From positions 124,001 to 188,000 of the forward strand of contig JAEXRH010000002.1 of assembly GCA_023438065.1 (NCBI GenBank): a DNA stretch of 64,000 bases, written 5' to 3'. Source of the stretch: Spirochaetota bacterium. GTDB lineage: Bacteria > Spirochaetota > Spirochaetia > Treponematales > Treponemataceae. Position numbers and translations under genes: made by a program. Below the pieces are notes generated by a model. That model was not told the origin of the DNA. It saw only the letters and a program-made list of their open reading frames with translations, and made no database searches. Shown one piece after another: positions 8,650 through 16,816 of the stretch (the stretch's first letter is position 1; each line of letters starts with the position of its first letter).

Positions 8650-10665
8650 ATGAAAAAAACCTGGTTCGAAACACAGTTTTCCCGCGCCCTCGCCGCTGGC
8701 GCTAAACGCGACTATCGCAAGGCGATCGCCATCCTCGAGGATCTGGCCGCGCGCGGTTATGCCGACGGCAGCGCCGATCCCGCCGAATTCGCCCGGGACG
8801 CCTCCGACGACCGGGACTCGGGCGACGGGGAAGGCGATGCCCGGGACGAGCGCGTCGCGCATCCCGAGATCTACCTTTTTCTCGCGCGCTCCTGGCACGC
8901 GGAACGCTCCTTTGCCCGCGCGATCGCCTGCGCGCGCGCGTATATCGCGCTCGCGCCCGGGGACGGCTCGGGATGGTTCTTTCTCGGTCGTTCGTACCTC
9001 GCGGAAGGCGCCTTCGCGCGCGCGGCCCATAGCCTCAAGAAAAGCGTCGAGCTCAATCCCCAGTCGATCGACGCGAGAACCCTTCTCGGCATGGCCTACC
9101 TCAAGGGCCGAAAGCCCACGCTCGCGCGAAAGGTTTTCGAGGACGCCCTCTCCCTCGCTCCCGACGACGCCAGGCTCAACCAGGGATACCTCAACGCGCT
9201 CTTCGTCGAGGCCATCAGGACCTACAAGCTCGGCGACGCGGAGGCCGCGCGCCAGATGCTTACCTTCCTCATCAACAACGACATCGACGGGGTCGTCCCG
9301 CGCGTGTATCTCGCGCACGCGCTCCGCGACCTCGGCTACCTTCCCGAGTCGCTCGGGCAATACGAGGCGGCCAGGGAATTCGCGCCCGACGACGAGGCCC
9401 TCAGGTGGTATCCCGCCCAGGTTCTTCTCGAGATGGGCGACGCGGGGAAGGCGAGCGAGCTTCTCGCCGAGCTCGGGGAACGGGTCGGCGACGGCGAGCT
9501 CAACGACCGGGCCCTCTCCATGCGGATCGTCAAGGGTCACCTCGACCGCGGCGAGTGGGCCCAGGCGGCCAACGCGGCCCGGCAGGCGATCAGGCAGTTC
9601 GGGGGAGACGCGCGCTTCCACGCGCTCATGGGCGAGGCCCAGCGGAATCTCGGTAACGGGGACATCGCGCTCAACCATTTCAGGCGCGCGATCGATCTCG
9701 ATCGGGGCAACCCCGCGCCCTGGTACGGCGTCCTCATGGTCCGCCTCGCGGCGAAAGACTGGGTCGCGCTCGGCGAGGAACTCAAGCGCGCCGAACGCGC
9801 GGGCTGCGACGCCGATTCGATCGCGTATTACCGTACCCTCGTCGACGCGAACCTCGACGCGGATCCCGCGGCCGTCCTTCCGCTCGTCCAGCGCGAGGTT
9901 CACGAGCGGGGCGCGGTCCCCGAGCTCATCCAGGCCCTCGCGCGCACCTATTTCCGGCTCGGGCTCTCGGAGCTCGCCGTCGGGTGGTACAAAAAGGCGC
10001 TCTCGGTCGATCCCGCGGACGAGGGTTCGAGCCTCGGGTATATCGCGTGCTGCGAGGATCTCGGCGACGAGGCGGCGCTTCGGGACGCGTACCGGGACTA
10101 TCTCGCGTCCTGGGGCGACAACGAGAAGATCCGCGAGGAGTTCCTGCGGCATCTCGTGTCGCTCGAGGCCTGGGAGGAAGCGGCGGATCAAGTCGAGGAG
10201 CTCGCGCGCTCGGGCGCGCCGGGGCAGTACGACCGACAGCTCGCGTTCTATCGGCGAAAGGCGGGGCAATGGAGGCAGGCGGCGATCCTCTATCGGAAGA
10301 TGCTCCGCGCGCGGCCGGACGACCGCGCCCTCCTCGCGAACCTCGTGTTCTGCCTCGACCGCATGGGGGAGTCGGCGTCCGCGGTCGCGCTCATGCGCGA
10401 GGCGAACCGCATCTTCAAGCCCGAGGTCGGCTCCCTTCTCATCGAGGGCCGCCTTCTCGCGCGTTCGGGAGATCTCGACGGCGCGCTCGCGGTATTTCGC
10501 GGGGTCATCGACCGGTTTCCCGCGGACGAGCGCGGCTGGCAGGAGGTCGCCGCGATCTACCGCCTTCAGGAGGTTCCCGAGATGGCCGCGATGTTCGAGG
10601 AGAAGGCGCGCGACATACTGCAACGGAAGGAAAAGGCGAAAAAAAAGCGCCGCGTCGGGATTTGA
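8650..10665 (+). CDS. large cytoplasmic TPR-repeat protein
   Basis: A 671-residue protein made almost wholly of tetratricopeptide repeats, for example ARAAHSLKKSVELNPQSID, ALNHFRRAIDLDRGNPAPW and LAVGWYKKALSVDPADEG. There is no signal peptide or membrane segment, so it is likely cytoplasmic, although the long array resembles assembly-scaffold proteins. The acidic insert at about residues 50-70 separates the first helix pair from the main array. It is preceded by an extended -10 element that leaves almost no leader. Its 3' end overlaps the terminator of the convergent gene. No function can be assigned. Confidence 0.85.
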   Translation: MKKTWFETQFSRALAAGAKRDYRKAIAILEDLAARGYADGSADPAEFARDASDDRDSGDGEGDARDERVAHPEIYLFLARSWHAERSFARAIACARAYIALAPGDGSGWFFLGRSYLAEGAFARAAHSLKKSVELNPQSIDARTLLGMAYLKGRKPTLARKVFEDALSLAPDDARLNQGYLNALFVEAIRTYKLGDAEAARQMLTFLINNDIDGVVPRVYLAHALRDLGYLPESLGQYEAAREFAPDDEALRWYPAQVLLEMGDAGKASELLAELGERVGDGELNDRALSMRIVKGHLDRGEWAQAANAARQAIRQFGGDARFHALMGEAQRNLGNGDIALNHFRRAIDLDRGNPAPWYGVLMVRLAAKDWVALGEELKRAERAGCDADSIAYYRTLVDANLDADPAAVLPLVQREVHERGAVPELIQALARTYFRLGLSELAVGWYKKALSVDPADEGSSLGYIACCEDLGDEAALRDAYRDYLASWGDNEKIREEFLRHLVSLEAWEEAADQVEELARSGAPGQYDRQLAFYRRKAGQWRQAAILYRKMLRARPDDRALLANLVFCLDRMGESASAVALMREANRIFKPEVGSLLIEGRLLARSGDLDGALAVFRGVIDRFPADERGWQEVAAIYRLQEVPEMAAMFEEKARDILQRKEKAKKKRRVGI

Positions 10666-10671
10666 CGCGGC
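10639..10671 (-). terminator. terminator of the small secreted protein gene
   Basis: On the minus strand an 8-bp stem GCCGCGTC / GACGCGGC with a 7-base loop is followed, after GC, by eight T. It lies inside the last codons of the convergent TPR gene. Confidence 0.85.
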
Positions 10672-10692
10672 GGGAAGATCCGGGTTCGGCCG

Positions 10693-11064
10693 TTACCTTT
10701 GGAACGGCATCGTGACCGTGTAGTCGGTCGCGCTCCAATCGGGATCGATTTTCATCGTAAGATCGAGATCCTTGATTCCCTTCGTGAAGACGTACTTCCT
10801 CGCGGCGTCCTTGCAGGTAAAGGAAACCTTCGCCTCGGTAAGGCCGACATCAACCTTGAAATCCGTGATCTTGTCCTTGAAATCGTAGACGACCGCGCCC
10901 GCGGTATCGAGGATGCGGACGTTGTCGGCGCCGAACTCCCATACCGCGTTCCATTTCGCGTCGAGCCATTTTCCCCTGGGGAAATCGCCCATGTTGACGC
11001 TTTGCGCCGAGACGGCGAGCGAGACGATTGCCAGGAACCAAAGAACGATGACTGTTTTCTTCAC
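10693..11064 (-). CDS. small secreted protein of unknown function
   Basis: A 123-residue protein with a cleavable signal peptide (MKKTVIVLWFLAIVSLAVSAQS). The mature part of about 100 residues is predicted beta-rich, with strands such as AVWEFGADNVRIL, AVVYDFKDKITDF and KVSFTCKDAARKYVF, compatible with a small beta-barrel or lipocalin-like fold, but I do not recognise a family. A purine-rich AAGGAG precedes the start. It has its own terminator, so it ends a transcript. Confidence 0.7.
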   Translation of the reverse strand: MKKTVIVLWFLAIVSLAVSAQSVNMGDFPRGKWLDAKWNAVWEFGADNVRILDTAGAVVYDFKDKITDFKVDVGLTEAKVSFTCKDAARKYVFTKGIKDLDLTMKIDPDWSATDYTVTMPFQR

Positions 11065-11121
11065 GCATAACTCCTTAAGGTCGTTTATTTCGCGCGGGTC
11101 CGCGAGCCCTTCCCTCGGTCG

Positions 11122-11610
11122 TCAGCTCATTACCTCGGCGACCACGACGATGTAGTTGTGACCGTATTTTTTCGCGCATTTGGGGCAGTACGTATAATAG
11201 AAGTAGTACTTGAGCGCCGAATAGTCCTCGGCCTCTACCGACTTCTCCATCTTCTTCATGAAAAGGGGAACCATGTTGTACGGACCGTCGAATACGCGGC
11301 TCATGAATTTCCCCGAGAGCTTCGTCACTCCCGCCTCGGGCAGGTCCTTGGTCACGGCAAGATAATACACCGACTTCCAGGGCGACGGGTCGTGCGCGAG
11401 GAGGAGGAAATTCTTTTCGTCCGTCGCGATCCCGAGATCCTCCGCCTTTTTCGTGATGCGCTTCATCATCCTGTCCATAGCGCCCGGAAGGGGAACGTGC
11501 ATGAATTGGGGAATCGAGTCGGTGATAAACGGTTTGTCCTTCCACTCGTGCGTAATACCGTCCCATGGTGTCGGGTCAAACGGCGGACAGCATTCCTGGT
11601 TTTCGTTCAT
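11122..11610 (-). CDS. conserved hypothetical protein, CCPPF N-terminus
   Basis: A 162-residue cytoplasmic protein with a strong ribosome site (GAAAGGAGG) and a clear promoter at 11645-11673. It begins MNENQECCPPFDPTPWDG and ends with a segment holding CPKCAKKYGHNYIVVVAE, which may be a short metal or redox Cys pair. I recall proteins with this start being labelled 'hydrolase' in databases without an evident catalytic motif, so I give no function. It is divergent from ferritin, with the two promoters back to back in about 80 bases, which may indicate shared control. Confidence 0.75.
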   Translation of the reverse strand: MNENQECCPPFDPTPWDGITHEWKDKPFITDSIPQFMHVPLPGAMDRMMKRITKKAEDLGIATDEKNFLLLAHDPSPWKSVYYLAVTKDLPEAGVTKLSGKFMSRVFDGPYNMVPLFMKKMEKSVEAEDYSALKYYFYYTYCPKCAKKYGHNYIVVVAEVMS

Positions 11611-11644
11611 AGTCTGCCTCCTTTCAATATCGCGTCTCCCTTGA

Positions 11645-11673
11645 AGTATAGGAGCCGCCCCGCGAGTCTGCAA
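11645..11673 (-). promoter_or_regulatory. promoter of the CCPPF protein gene
   Basis: Minus-strand TTGCAG and TATACT are spaced by exactly 17 bases, 35 bases before the start codon. Confidence 0.7.
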
Positions 11674-11692
11674 GAAACGGCATAGCCGAAAT

Positions 11693-11721
11693 TTGACTTC
11701 AGGGCCTCGTATGCCTATATT
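11693..11721 (+). promoter_or_regulatory. ferritin promoter
   Basis: TTGACT (11693-11698) and TATATT (11716-11721), spacing 17. The leader is only about 12 bases yet contains GGAGG. Confidence 0.75.
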
Positions 11722-11739
11722 TGTTATTGGAGGATTACA

Positions 11740-12237
11740 ATGATTACCGAAAAACTGCAGAAAGCGATCAATGAGCAGATCAACAAGGAATTCTATTCGT
11801 CGTATCTTTATTTGGCGATGGCGGCGCATTTCGACGCGGCTGCCCTTCCCGGTTTCGCGAAGTGGATGAAGGTCCAGGCTTCGGAGGAATGGGGTCATGG
11901 CATGAAGTTCTATGAGTACCTTTACGAGGTCGGGGGAAAGGTCGAGCTCGACGCGATAAAGCTTCCGCCCGCGAAATTCGGAACGCCGAAGGAGATCTTC
12001 GAGACCGTACTCGAGCACGAGAAGTCGGTTACCGCCTCGATCAACGCGATCTACGATCTCGCGAAGAAGGAGAATGACCCGAAAACCGAGCTCATGCTCC
12101 ACTGGTTCATCAACGAGCAGGTCGAGGAAGAGAAGAACGCCCGCGACCTTATCGATCAGCTCACGATGGCGGGGAACAATTCCTTCGGCATCATGTTCAT
12201 GGATCAGCACGTGCTCGGCTCGCGAAAGGGAGACTGA
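11740..12237 (+). CDS. ferritin (non-haem)
   Basis: A 165-residue ferritin that oxidises and stores iron in a 24-mer shell. The dinuclear ferroxidase ligands are in place: Glu17, Glu50, His53, Glu94, Gln127, with Glu130 as the third-site ligand, all within the four-helix bundle. The QASEEWGHGMKFYEY segment and HWFINEQVEEE are diagnostic of bacterial FtnA-type ferritins; there is no haem-binding Met of bacterioferritin. Length is normal. It is a single-gene unit with a strong promoter and terminator. Confidence 0.95.
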   Translation: MITEKLQKAINEQINKEFYSSYLYLAMAAHFDAAALPGFAKWMKVQASEEWGHGMKFYEYLYEVGGKVELDAIKLPPAKFGTPKEIFETVLEHEKSVTASINAIYDLAKKENDPKTELMLHWFINEQVEEEKNARDLIDQLTMAGNNSFGIMFMDQHVLGSRKGD

Positions 12238-12273
12238 TCCCTCCACGAGCGAAGGATACAGGATCGAAAGAGC

Positions 12274-12300
12274 AAACCCGGCGAAATGCCGGGTTTTTTA
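12274..12300 (+). terminator. ferritin terminator
   Basis: A 9-bp stem AAACCCGGC / GCCGGGTTT with loop GAAAT and a run of six T. Confidence 0.95.
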
Positions 12301-12379
12301 TTGCCGATTGCCTCGTAAGGGGCTACAGTGGATCATACCCGTGCAGGGATAACAAGAACCGTGATATCAGGAGGAAGGT

Positions 12380-12796
12380 ATGGCCAAGGCAAAGGCGAAA
12401 GGGCTTTCGCAATCGGCGCTCACGCAGATCGCGCTCGGCGCGTTTTTCGTCGTGCTCGGGATAGTCGGGATCATTCCGCAGTCGGGGGAGGGGATGTTCA
12501 GTCTCAGCCCGGGAAGGACGACGCTCGAGATCGTGTTCGGCGTGGTCGAGGCCCTCGCGGGCGCCTTCTTCCTCGTCGACGCCGTTAGCCGCGTGTCGCG
12601 AAAGACGACGAGGCTCGTGCTCCTTTCAATAATGGCGTTGTGGGCGCTCCGCGTGGTCATCAGCGAATTCGTGAACGGGATCGTCCTTCGCTCGGACGGG
12701 ATATCCTTCCGCCCGAATTTCTGGTTTTGGCTTCTCGCGCTTTCCGTCGACTTCCTCGTCGCGGCGATCCTTTGGGCGCGTTTCCGCGAGGAGTGA
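12380..12796 (+). CDS. small four-helix integral membrane protein
   Basis: A 138-residue protein with four predicted transmembrane segments, at roughly residues 14-34, 50-70, 74-95 and 112-132, after a basic cytoplasmic N-terminus. AGGAGG lies five bases upstream of the ATG. No catalytic or transport motif is visible and I do not recognise a family. It is flanked by the ferritin terminator and by the terminator of the convergent disulfide reductase, so it is a single-gene unit. Confidence 0.75.
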   Translation: MAKAKAKGLSQSALTQIALGAFFVVLGIVGIIPQSGEGMFSLSPGRTTLEIVFGVVEALAGAFFLVDAVSRVSRKTTRLVLLSIMALWALRVVISEFVNGIVLRSDGISFRPNFWFWLLALSVDFLVAAILWARFREE

Positions 12797-12828
12797 TCGT
12801 CGCTATACGCGTGTTGACCGACGTTCGC

Positions 12829-12865
12829 GAAAAAAAATCCCCGCGCGCGACCGGCGGCGGGGATT
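12829..12865 (-). terminator. terminator of the CoA-disulfide reductase fusion gene
   Basis: Minus strand: 9-bp stem AATCCCCGC / GCGGGGATT followed by a T run (plus-strand A tract 12830-12837). Confidence 0.85.
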
Positions 12866-12886
12866 CCATGACGAGCGCTGTCGCGC

Positions 12887-15418
12887 CTAGATGAAGAGGT
12901 TCACGTTCCCGCGCGACGCCGCTTCCATGTAGGTCGCGACGCCGCCGATCTCGACGCCGTCCAAAAGCTCTTCCTTCGCGATCCCCATGATGTCCATCGA
13001 CATCTGGCACGCGATCATCCTGACGCCCGAGCGCTTCGCCTCGGCGAACATCGACTCGAGCTGATCGACGTTCTTCCGCTTCATCCGGTATTTCATCATC
13101 GCCGGCCCCATTCCGCCGAAGTTCATCGACGAAAGCGAGAGCTTACCCATGTTCTTCGGGAGCATAATCCCGAACATCCTGCCCAGAAGGTCCTTCCGGA
13201 CGCCGCGCGCCTTCTTCCTGAGGACGGAAAGCCCCCAGAAGGTGAAGAACATCGTCACGTCCTTTCCCGTCGCGGCCGCGCCGTTCGCGAGCACGAAGGA
13301 GGCGAGCGCGCGGTCGAAGTCGTTCGAGAAGACGATGAAGGTCGCCCCCGAGCCGCCGTACGGCGTGCCGGATCCGACCGATTTCGGGGTTTCCGTCCCT
13401 CCGGGTCCGCCCTTACCGACGACGGCCTCGATGATCCCGTTGACGCTGTCGAGCGAGACGAGCTCGTTCCCGGTGAGGGCGCACCAGGATTTCACGTCGC
13501 GCGCGAAGCCGGGATCGGTCGCCTTCATGACGAGCCGGTCGCCGGGGGAGAGCGAGTCCATTTCCTTTTTCAGGCGGAGGATCGGGCCGGGGCACTGGAG
13601 CCCGCACGCGTCGACGGTGAGGCTTTTCGCGCCTTGCCCGCGCGGGCTTCCGTCTTCGGTCGACACCGATATCGCGCGGTCGAACATGGCGCCGGTTGAC
13701 CCGGCGGTTTGCGACGCGGCGCTCGCCGCGATCGCGCCCGAGCCTCCCGCGGCGAGGAGCGCGGTCTCGGCGCTCGCTGCCTTCCAGGTCTTGTAGCCGC
13801 CGGTGAGGTTCGCGACCTCCTGATAGCCCGACATGCGGAGCACGCGCTCGGCGAGGTAGCCGCGAAGACCGATCGCGCAGTTGATGAGGATGGGTTTATC
13901 CCGGGGAACTTCCGCGAGCCGCGCTCGAAGCTCGGTATGCGGCACGTTGTACGCGCCGGGAATCGAGCCGAGCGCGAATTCCTCGCGGGAGCGGACGTCG
14001 AGGAAGAACGCGCCCCGCTCGCGCCACGCGTCGACGTCGCGCCAGGTGACCGTCCTCGTCATCCCTTCGAGCGCGTTCTCGGCGACGAAGCCGAGCATGT
14101 TTACCGGGTCTTTCGCGCTCGAGTAGGGAGGCGCGTACGTCTGCTCGAACTCGGCGAGGTCGCGGACCGTGCCGCCCTTCTTGACGTACGCGGAGATGAC
14201 GTCGATCCGCTTGTCGACGCCGTCGAAGCCGACCGCCTGCGCGCCCCAGAGCTTCCCGCTTTCCGGGTTATAGAGCGCCTTGATCGCGAGCTGGAGCGAC
14301 GACGGATAATATCCCGCGTGGCTTCCCGCGTGGGTGACCGCCTGTGCGTAGGGAAGGCCCGCCTTCTGGAGCTGTTTCTCGGTGAGTCCGGTCGAGGCGA
14401 CGGTGAGGTCGAAGACCTTCGCGACGCTCGTCGCGATCGTGCCGGAGTAAGGCCTGACGTTGTCGAGGACGATGTTATCCGCGCACAGGCGCGCCTGCTT
14501 GTTCGCCGGACCCGCGAGGGGGACGGTGACCGCCTGGCCGTGGATGGGGCTCTCGAACTCGATCGCGTCCCCGACCGCGCGGATCGCTGGATCGGAGGTG
14601 GTGAAGTACCGGTCGACCTTGATCGCCCCGTTTTGCGCGAGCTCGAGGCCCGCGTCGCGCGCGATCTTCGTGTCGGGCCTCACTCCGATCGAGAGGATGA
14701 CGATGTCCGCGTCGACGGACGCGCCCGAGGAAAGCTTTACCGAGAGGGTAGAGCCGCGCCGCTCGAAGGAGGCGACGCCGTCCTTGAGCCTGAGGGACAC
14801 CCCCTTGTCGCGGAGGTGCTGATGGACGATCGCCGCCATGTCGTAGTCGATGACGTTCATCACCTGGTCGAGCGCCTCGACGACCGTGACCTCGAGACCG
14901 CGATCCTTGAGGTTCTCGGCCATTTCGAGGCCGATGAACCCCGCCCCGACGACGACCGCGCGCTTGGTCTCGGCGCGGTCGAGTCTCGACTTGATCGCGT
15001 CGACGTCAGCGACCGAACGGAGGGTCATGATCGCCGCGTCGTCGATGCCCGGGATCGGGGGACGAACCGGGGACGCGCCGGGGCTCAGGATGAGGGTGTC
15101 GTAGGGTTGGTCGTACTCGACCGAGGTCTTGAGGTTCCTGACGCGCACGGTCTTGGCCGCGCGGTTTATCGAGAGGACCTCGTGGGAGGTCTTCGCGTCG
15201 ACGTTGAGCGACTCGCGGAATTTCTCCGGGGTCATGATGAAGAGTCTCGAGCGCTCCTTGATAGTCCCTCCCGCGTAGTAGGGGAGCCCGCAGTTCGCGT
15301 AGCTCACGTACTCGCCGCGCTCGAACATGATGATCTCGGCCTTTTCGTCGAGCCGCCTGAGCCTTGCCGCCGTTCCCGCGCCGCCCGCGACGCCGCCGAC
15401 TATCACGTAAGTTGCCAT
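12887..15418 (-). CDS. CoA-disulfide reductase - rhodanese - TusA - DsrE fusion
   Basis: An 843-residue four-domain sulfur-handling enzyme. Residues 1-450 are an FAD/NAD(P)H disulfide reductase with GGVAGGAGTAARLRR and the active-site Cys43 in YANCGLPYY, matching the single-Cys CoA-disulfide reductase class. A rhodanese domain follows (about 465-550, active Cys in INCAIGLRGY), then a TusA/SirA domain (about 600-675, CGLQCPGP) and a C-terminal DsrE/peroxiredoxin-like domain (about 690-843, with the Cys of IACQMSMD). It can reduce CoA disulfide or persulfide and pass sulfane sulfur between domains. GAGGAGG precedes the chosen ATG; eight extra codons upstream are possible. It lies 60 bases after a MarR gene and is probably in its operon. 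Confidence 0.92.
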   Translation of the reverse strand: MATYVIVGGVAGGAGTAARLRRLDEKAEIIMFERGEYVSYANCGLPYYAGGTIKERSRLFIMTPEKFRESLNVDAKTSHEVLSINRAAKTVRVRNLKTSVEYDQPYDTLILSPGASPVRPPIPGIDDAAIMTLRSVADVDAIKSRLDRAETKRAVVVGAGFIGLEMAENLKDRGLEVTVVEALDQVMNVIDYDMAAIVHQHLRDKGVSLRLKDGVASFERRGSTLSVKLSSGASVDADIVILSIGVRPDTKIARDAGLELAQNGAIKVDRYFTTSDPAIRAVGDAIEFESPIHGQAVTVPLAGPANKQARLCADNIVLDNVRPYSGTIATSVAKVFDLTVASTGLTEKQLQKAGLPYAQAVTHAGSHAGYYPSSLQLAIKALYNPESGKLWGAQAVGFDGVDKRIDVISAYVKKGGTVRDLAEFEQTYAPPYSSAKDPVNMLGFVAENALEGMTRTVTWRDVDAWRERGAFFLDVRSREEFALGSIPGAYNVPHTELRARLAEVPRDKPILINCAIGLRGYLAERVLRMSGYQEVANLTGGYKTWKAASAETALLAAGGSGAIAASAASQTAGSTGAMFDRAISVSTEDGSPRGQGAKSLTVDACGLQCPGPILRLKKEMDSLSPGDRLVMKATDPGFARDVKSWCALTGNELVSLDSVNGIIEAVVGKGGPGGTETPKSVGSGTPYGGSGATFIVFSNDFDRALASFVLANGAAATGKDVTMFFTFWGLSVLRKKARGVRKDLLGRMFGIMLPKNMGKLSLSSMNFGGMGPAMMKYRMKRKNVDQLESMFAEAKRSGVRMIACQMSMDIMGIAKEELLDGVEIGGVATYMEAASRGNVNLFI

Positions 15419-15478
15419 GTATGAATCCTCCTCATCATGCATGCGCGCCTAACCGGCGCGCCCGTTTTGAATTCTCGT

Positions 15479-15826
15479 TCAATTCGCGGCGTTTGCAAGC
15501 TCTTTCGGGAGCTCGACGTCCGCGCACTTGTACCGCTCGATGATCCTGAGCCCCTCGTTCGCGAGGCTCACGACGACGCCTCGCCGGTCGTCCTTCGACG
15601 AAGTCCGCTTGATAAGCTTCCGTGCCTCGAGGGAATCGAGGACGCGGGTGAGCCTCGAGGGCGAGAGCTCGAGCCGGTCGGCGAGCTTGCCCGGCTCGGT
15701 GAAGCCTTTTTCGATCGCGCACAGGCACATCGCGTCGTTGAGGGAAAGCCCCGTCTGTTCTTTCAGCGTCTCCTCGAAACGCCTCAGCGCCGTCTGTATC
15801 TTCCTGACCGAGCAGAGATCTATCAT
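15479..15826 (-). CDS. MarR-family regulator of the sulfur fusion enzyme
   Basis: A 115-residue MarR/winged-helix repressor: dimerisation helix, then ELSPSRLTRVLDSLEARKLIKR (recognition helix and wing) and DDRRGVVVSLANEG, the family signature. It carries four Cys residues (5, 34, 36 and 101), unusual in so short a protein, which could sense thiol, persulfide or metal. It heads the operon with the CoA-disulfide reductase fusion. Its promoter (15912-15940) is followed by two 13-bp TTGC-N5-GCAA palindromes, which fit autoregulation by the MarR dimer. The ligand is unknown. Confidence 0.88.
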   Translation of the reverse strand: MIDLCSVRKIQTALRRFEETLKEQTGLSLNDAMCLCAIEKGFTEPGKLADRLELSPSRLTRVLDSLEARKLIKRTSSKDDRRGVVVSLANEGLRIIERYKCADVELPKELANAAN

Positions 15827-15883
15827 TATCGTTCCGTCCTTTCGCGTCCGATTGGACCCGGTATACGTCTGTCAGCTTAAAAA

Positions 15884-15912
15884 TTGCCATCGGCAAAGGT
15901 TGCTAATAGCAA
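15884..15912. promoter_or_regulatory. two tandem MarR operators TTGC-N5-GCAA
   Basis: TTGCCATCGGCAA (15884-15896) and TTGCTAATAGCAA (15900-15912) are perfect 13-bp palindromes of the same form, 16 bases apart and immediately downstream of the -10 of the MarR promoter. This placement is typical of repressor sites. Confidence 0.75.
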
Positions 15913-15940
15913 ATATAACGCGCCTACGGCGGGTTGTCAA
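15912..15940 (-). promoter_or_regulatory. promoter of the marR-sulfur enzyme operon
   Basis: Minus strand TTGACA (15940-15935) and TATATT (15917-15912) with 17-base spacing; a consensus -35. Confidence 0.8.
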
Positions 15941-16013
15941 GAAAATGCGGCCAGCGAGCGCTTCCTGGCGCGGCGCCAATCGCCCTGGATAGCGGTTACC
16001 CCCGTGACCGAGT

Positions 16014-16814
16014 TTAATCCCGTGACGGAACCGATCCCCTCCCGGAGAGGATGCGCATCTTCTGCGCGTTGACGACGGCATGGCCCTTCGCGTGGTTGTT
16101 GAAGTAGATCTGCACGAGGTCGGCGCCCCCGGCGATTTCCCCGATGAGGGGGAGGTATTCGGCGAGCTCCTCGTCGGAATAGAGGTACTCGTAGCGGCTC
16201 CGCGCGTTAGTGCCGTGCCAGCTTTCCGCGTTCCGCCCGTGGAAGCGGAGGTACGCCGACTTCGCGGTCACGATGGCGCGCCTCGCGGGAAGGTTCCGGA
16301 GGGACGGCATGTCGGTGATGCACCAGCCGAGGCCCCGCTTCCTGAACGCCTCGTACACGCGCGGGTTTTGCCAGGACGCGTGGCGAAACTCGACGACGAT
16401 CGGGAGATTGCCGAGCTCTCCGACGAGGCCGTCGAGGTAGCGCCGCTCGTCGACGTCGTAGTGGAAGGCTTGCGGGAACTGGAGAAGGACCGAGAGGAGA
16501 AGGTCGCGCGAGGCGAGGGGGAGCATCGCGGCACGGAACTCGCGCGCGGCCTCGCGCCAGGCGGAGACCGAGATCTCGTGCGTGAGGCTCCGGTGCGCCT
16601 TGACCGAGAAGCGGAGCTTTCCGTTCGAACGGCGAACCATCGAGGTCATCTGCGCCTCGTCGGGCATCGAGTAATAGGAGAAGTTGAGCTCGAGCGCGGA
16701 GAATTGCTCGGCGTAGAACGCGAGGAATTCCTCGCGGGGGAGATCGTGCGGATAGAGGACGCCGCGCCACTCGGGATAGTCGTACCCCGAGGTGCCTACG
16801 AGGATCTCGGCCAT
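16014..16814 (-). CDS. DUF72 (YecE-like) protein
   Basis: A 266-residue DUF72 family protein with a TIM-barrel-like fold. Typical segments are VGTSGYDYPEWRG at the start, FAEQFSALELNFSYY-like text, LRFSVKAHRSLTH, VVEFRHASW and YLRFHGRNAESWHG. The biochemical role of DUF72 is unknown; a nuclease-like or metal role has been guessed from structure. The start lies right at the umuC stop, so it is the third gene of the umuD-umuC operon and would be induced with error-prone synthesis. Length and motifs are complete. Confidence 0.88.
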   Translation of the reverse strand: MAEILVGTSGYDYPEWRGVLYPHDLPREEFLAFYAEQFSALELNFSYYSMPDEAQMTSMVRRSNGKLRFSVKAHRSLTHEISVSAWREAAREFRAAMLPLASRDLLLSVLLQFPQAFHYDVDERRYLDGLVGELGNLPIVVEFRHASWQNPRVYEAFRKRGLGWCITDMPSLRNLPARRAIVTAKSAYLRFHGRNAESWHGTNARSRYEYLYSDEELAEYLPLIGEIAGGADLVQIYFNNHAKGHAVVNAQKMRILSGRGSVPSRD

Positions 16815-16816
16815 GG

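Noticed and set aside
7597..10623. 1008-residue open frame on the minus strand
   Set aside because: It is antisense to two convincing genes (GH114-like lipoprotein and TPR protein), lacks any domain and arises from GC-rich codon bias.
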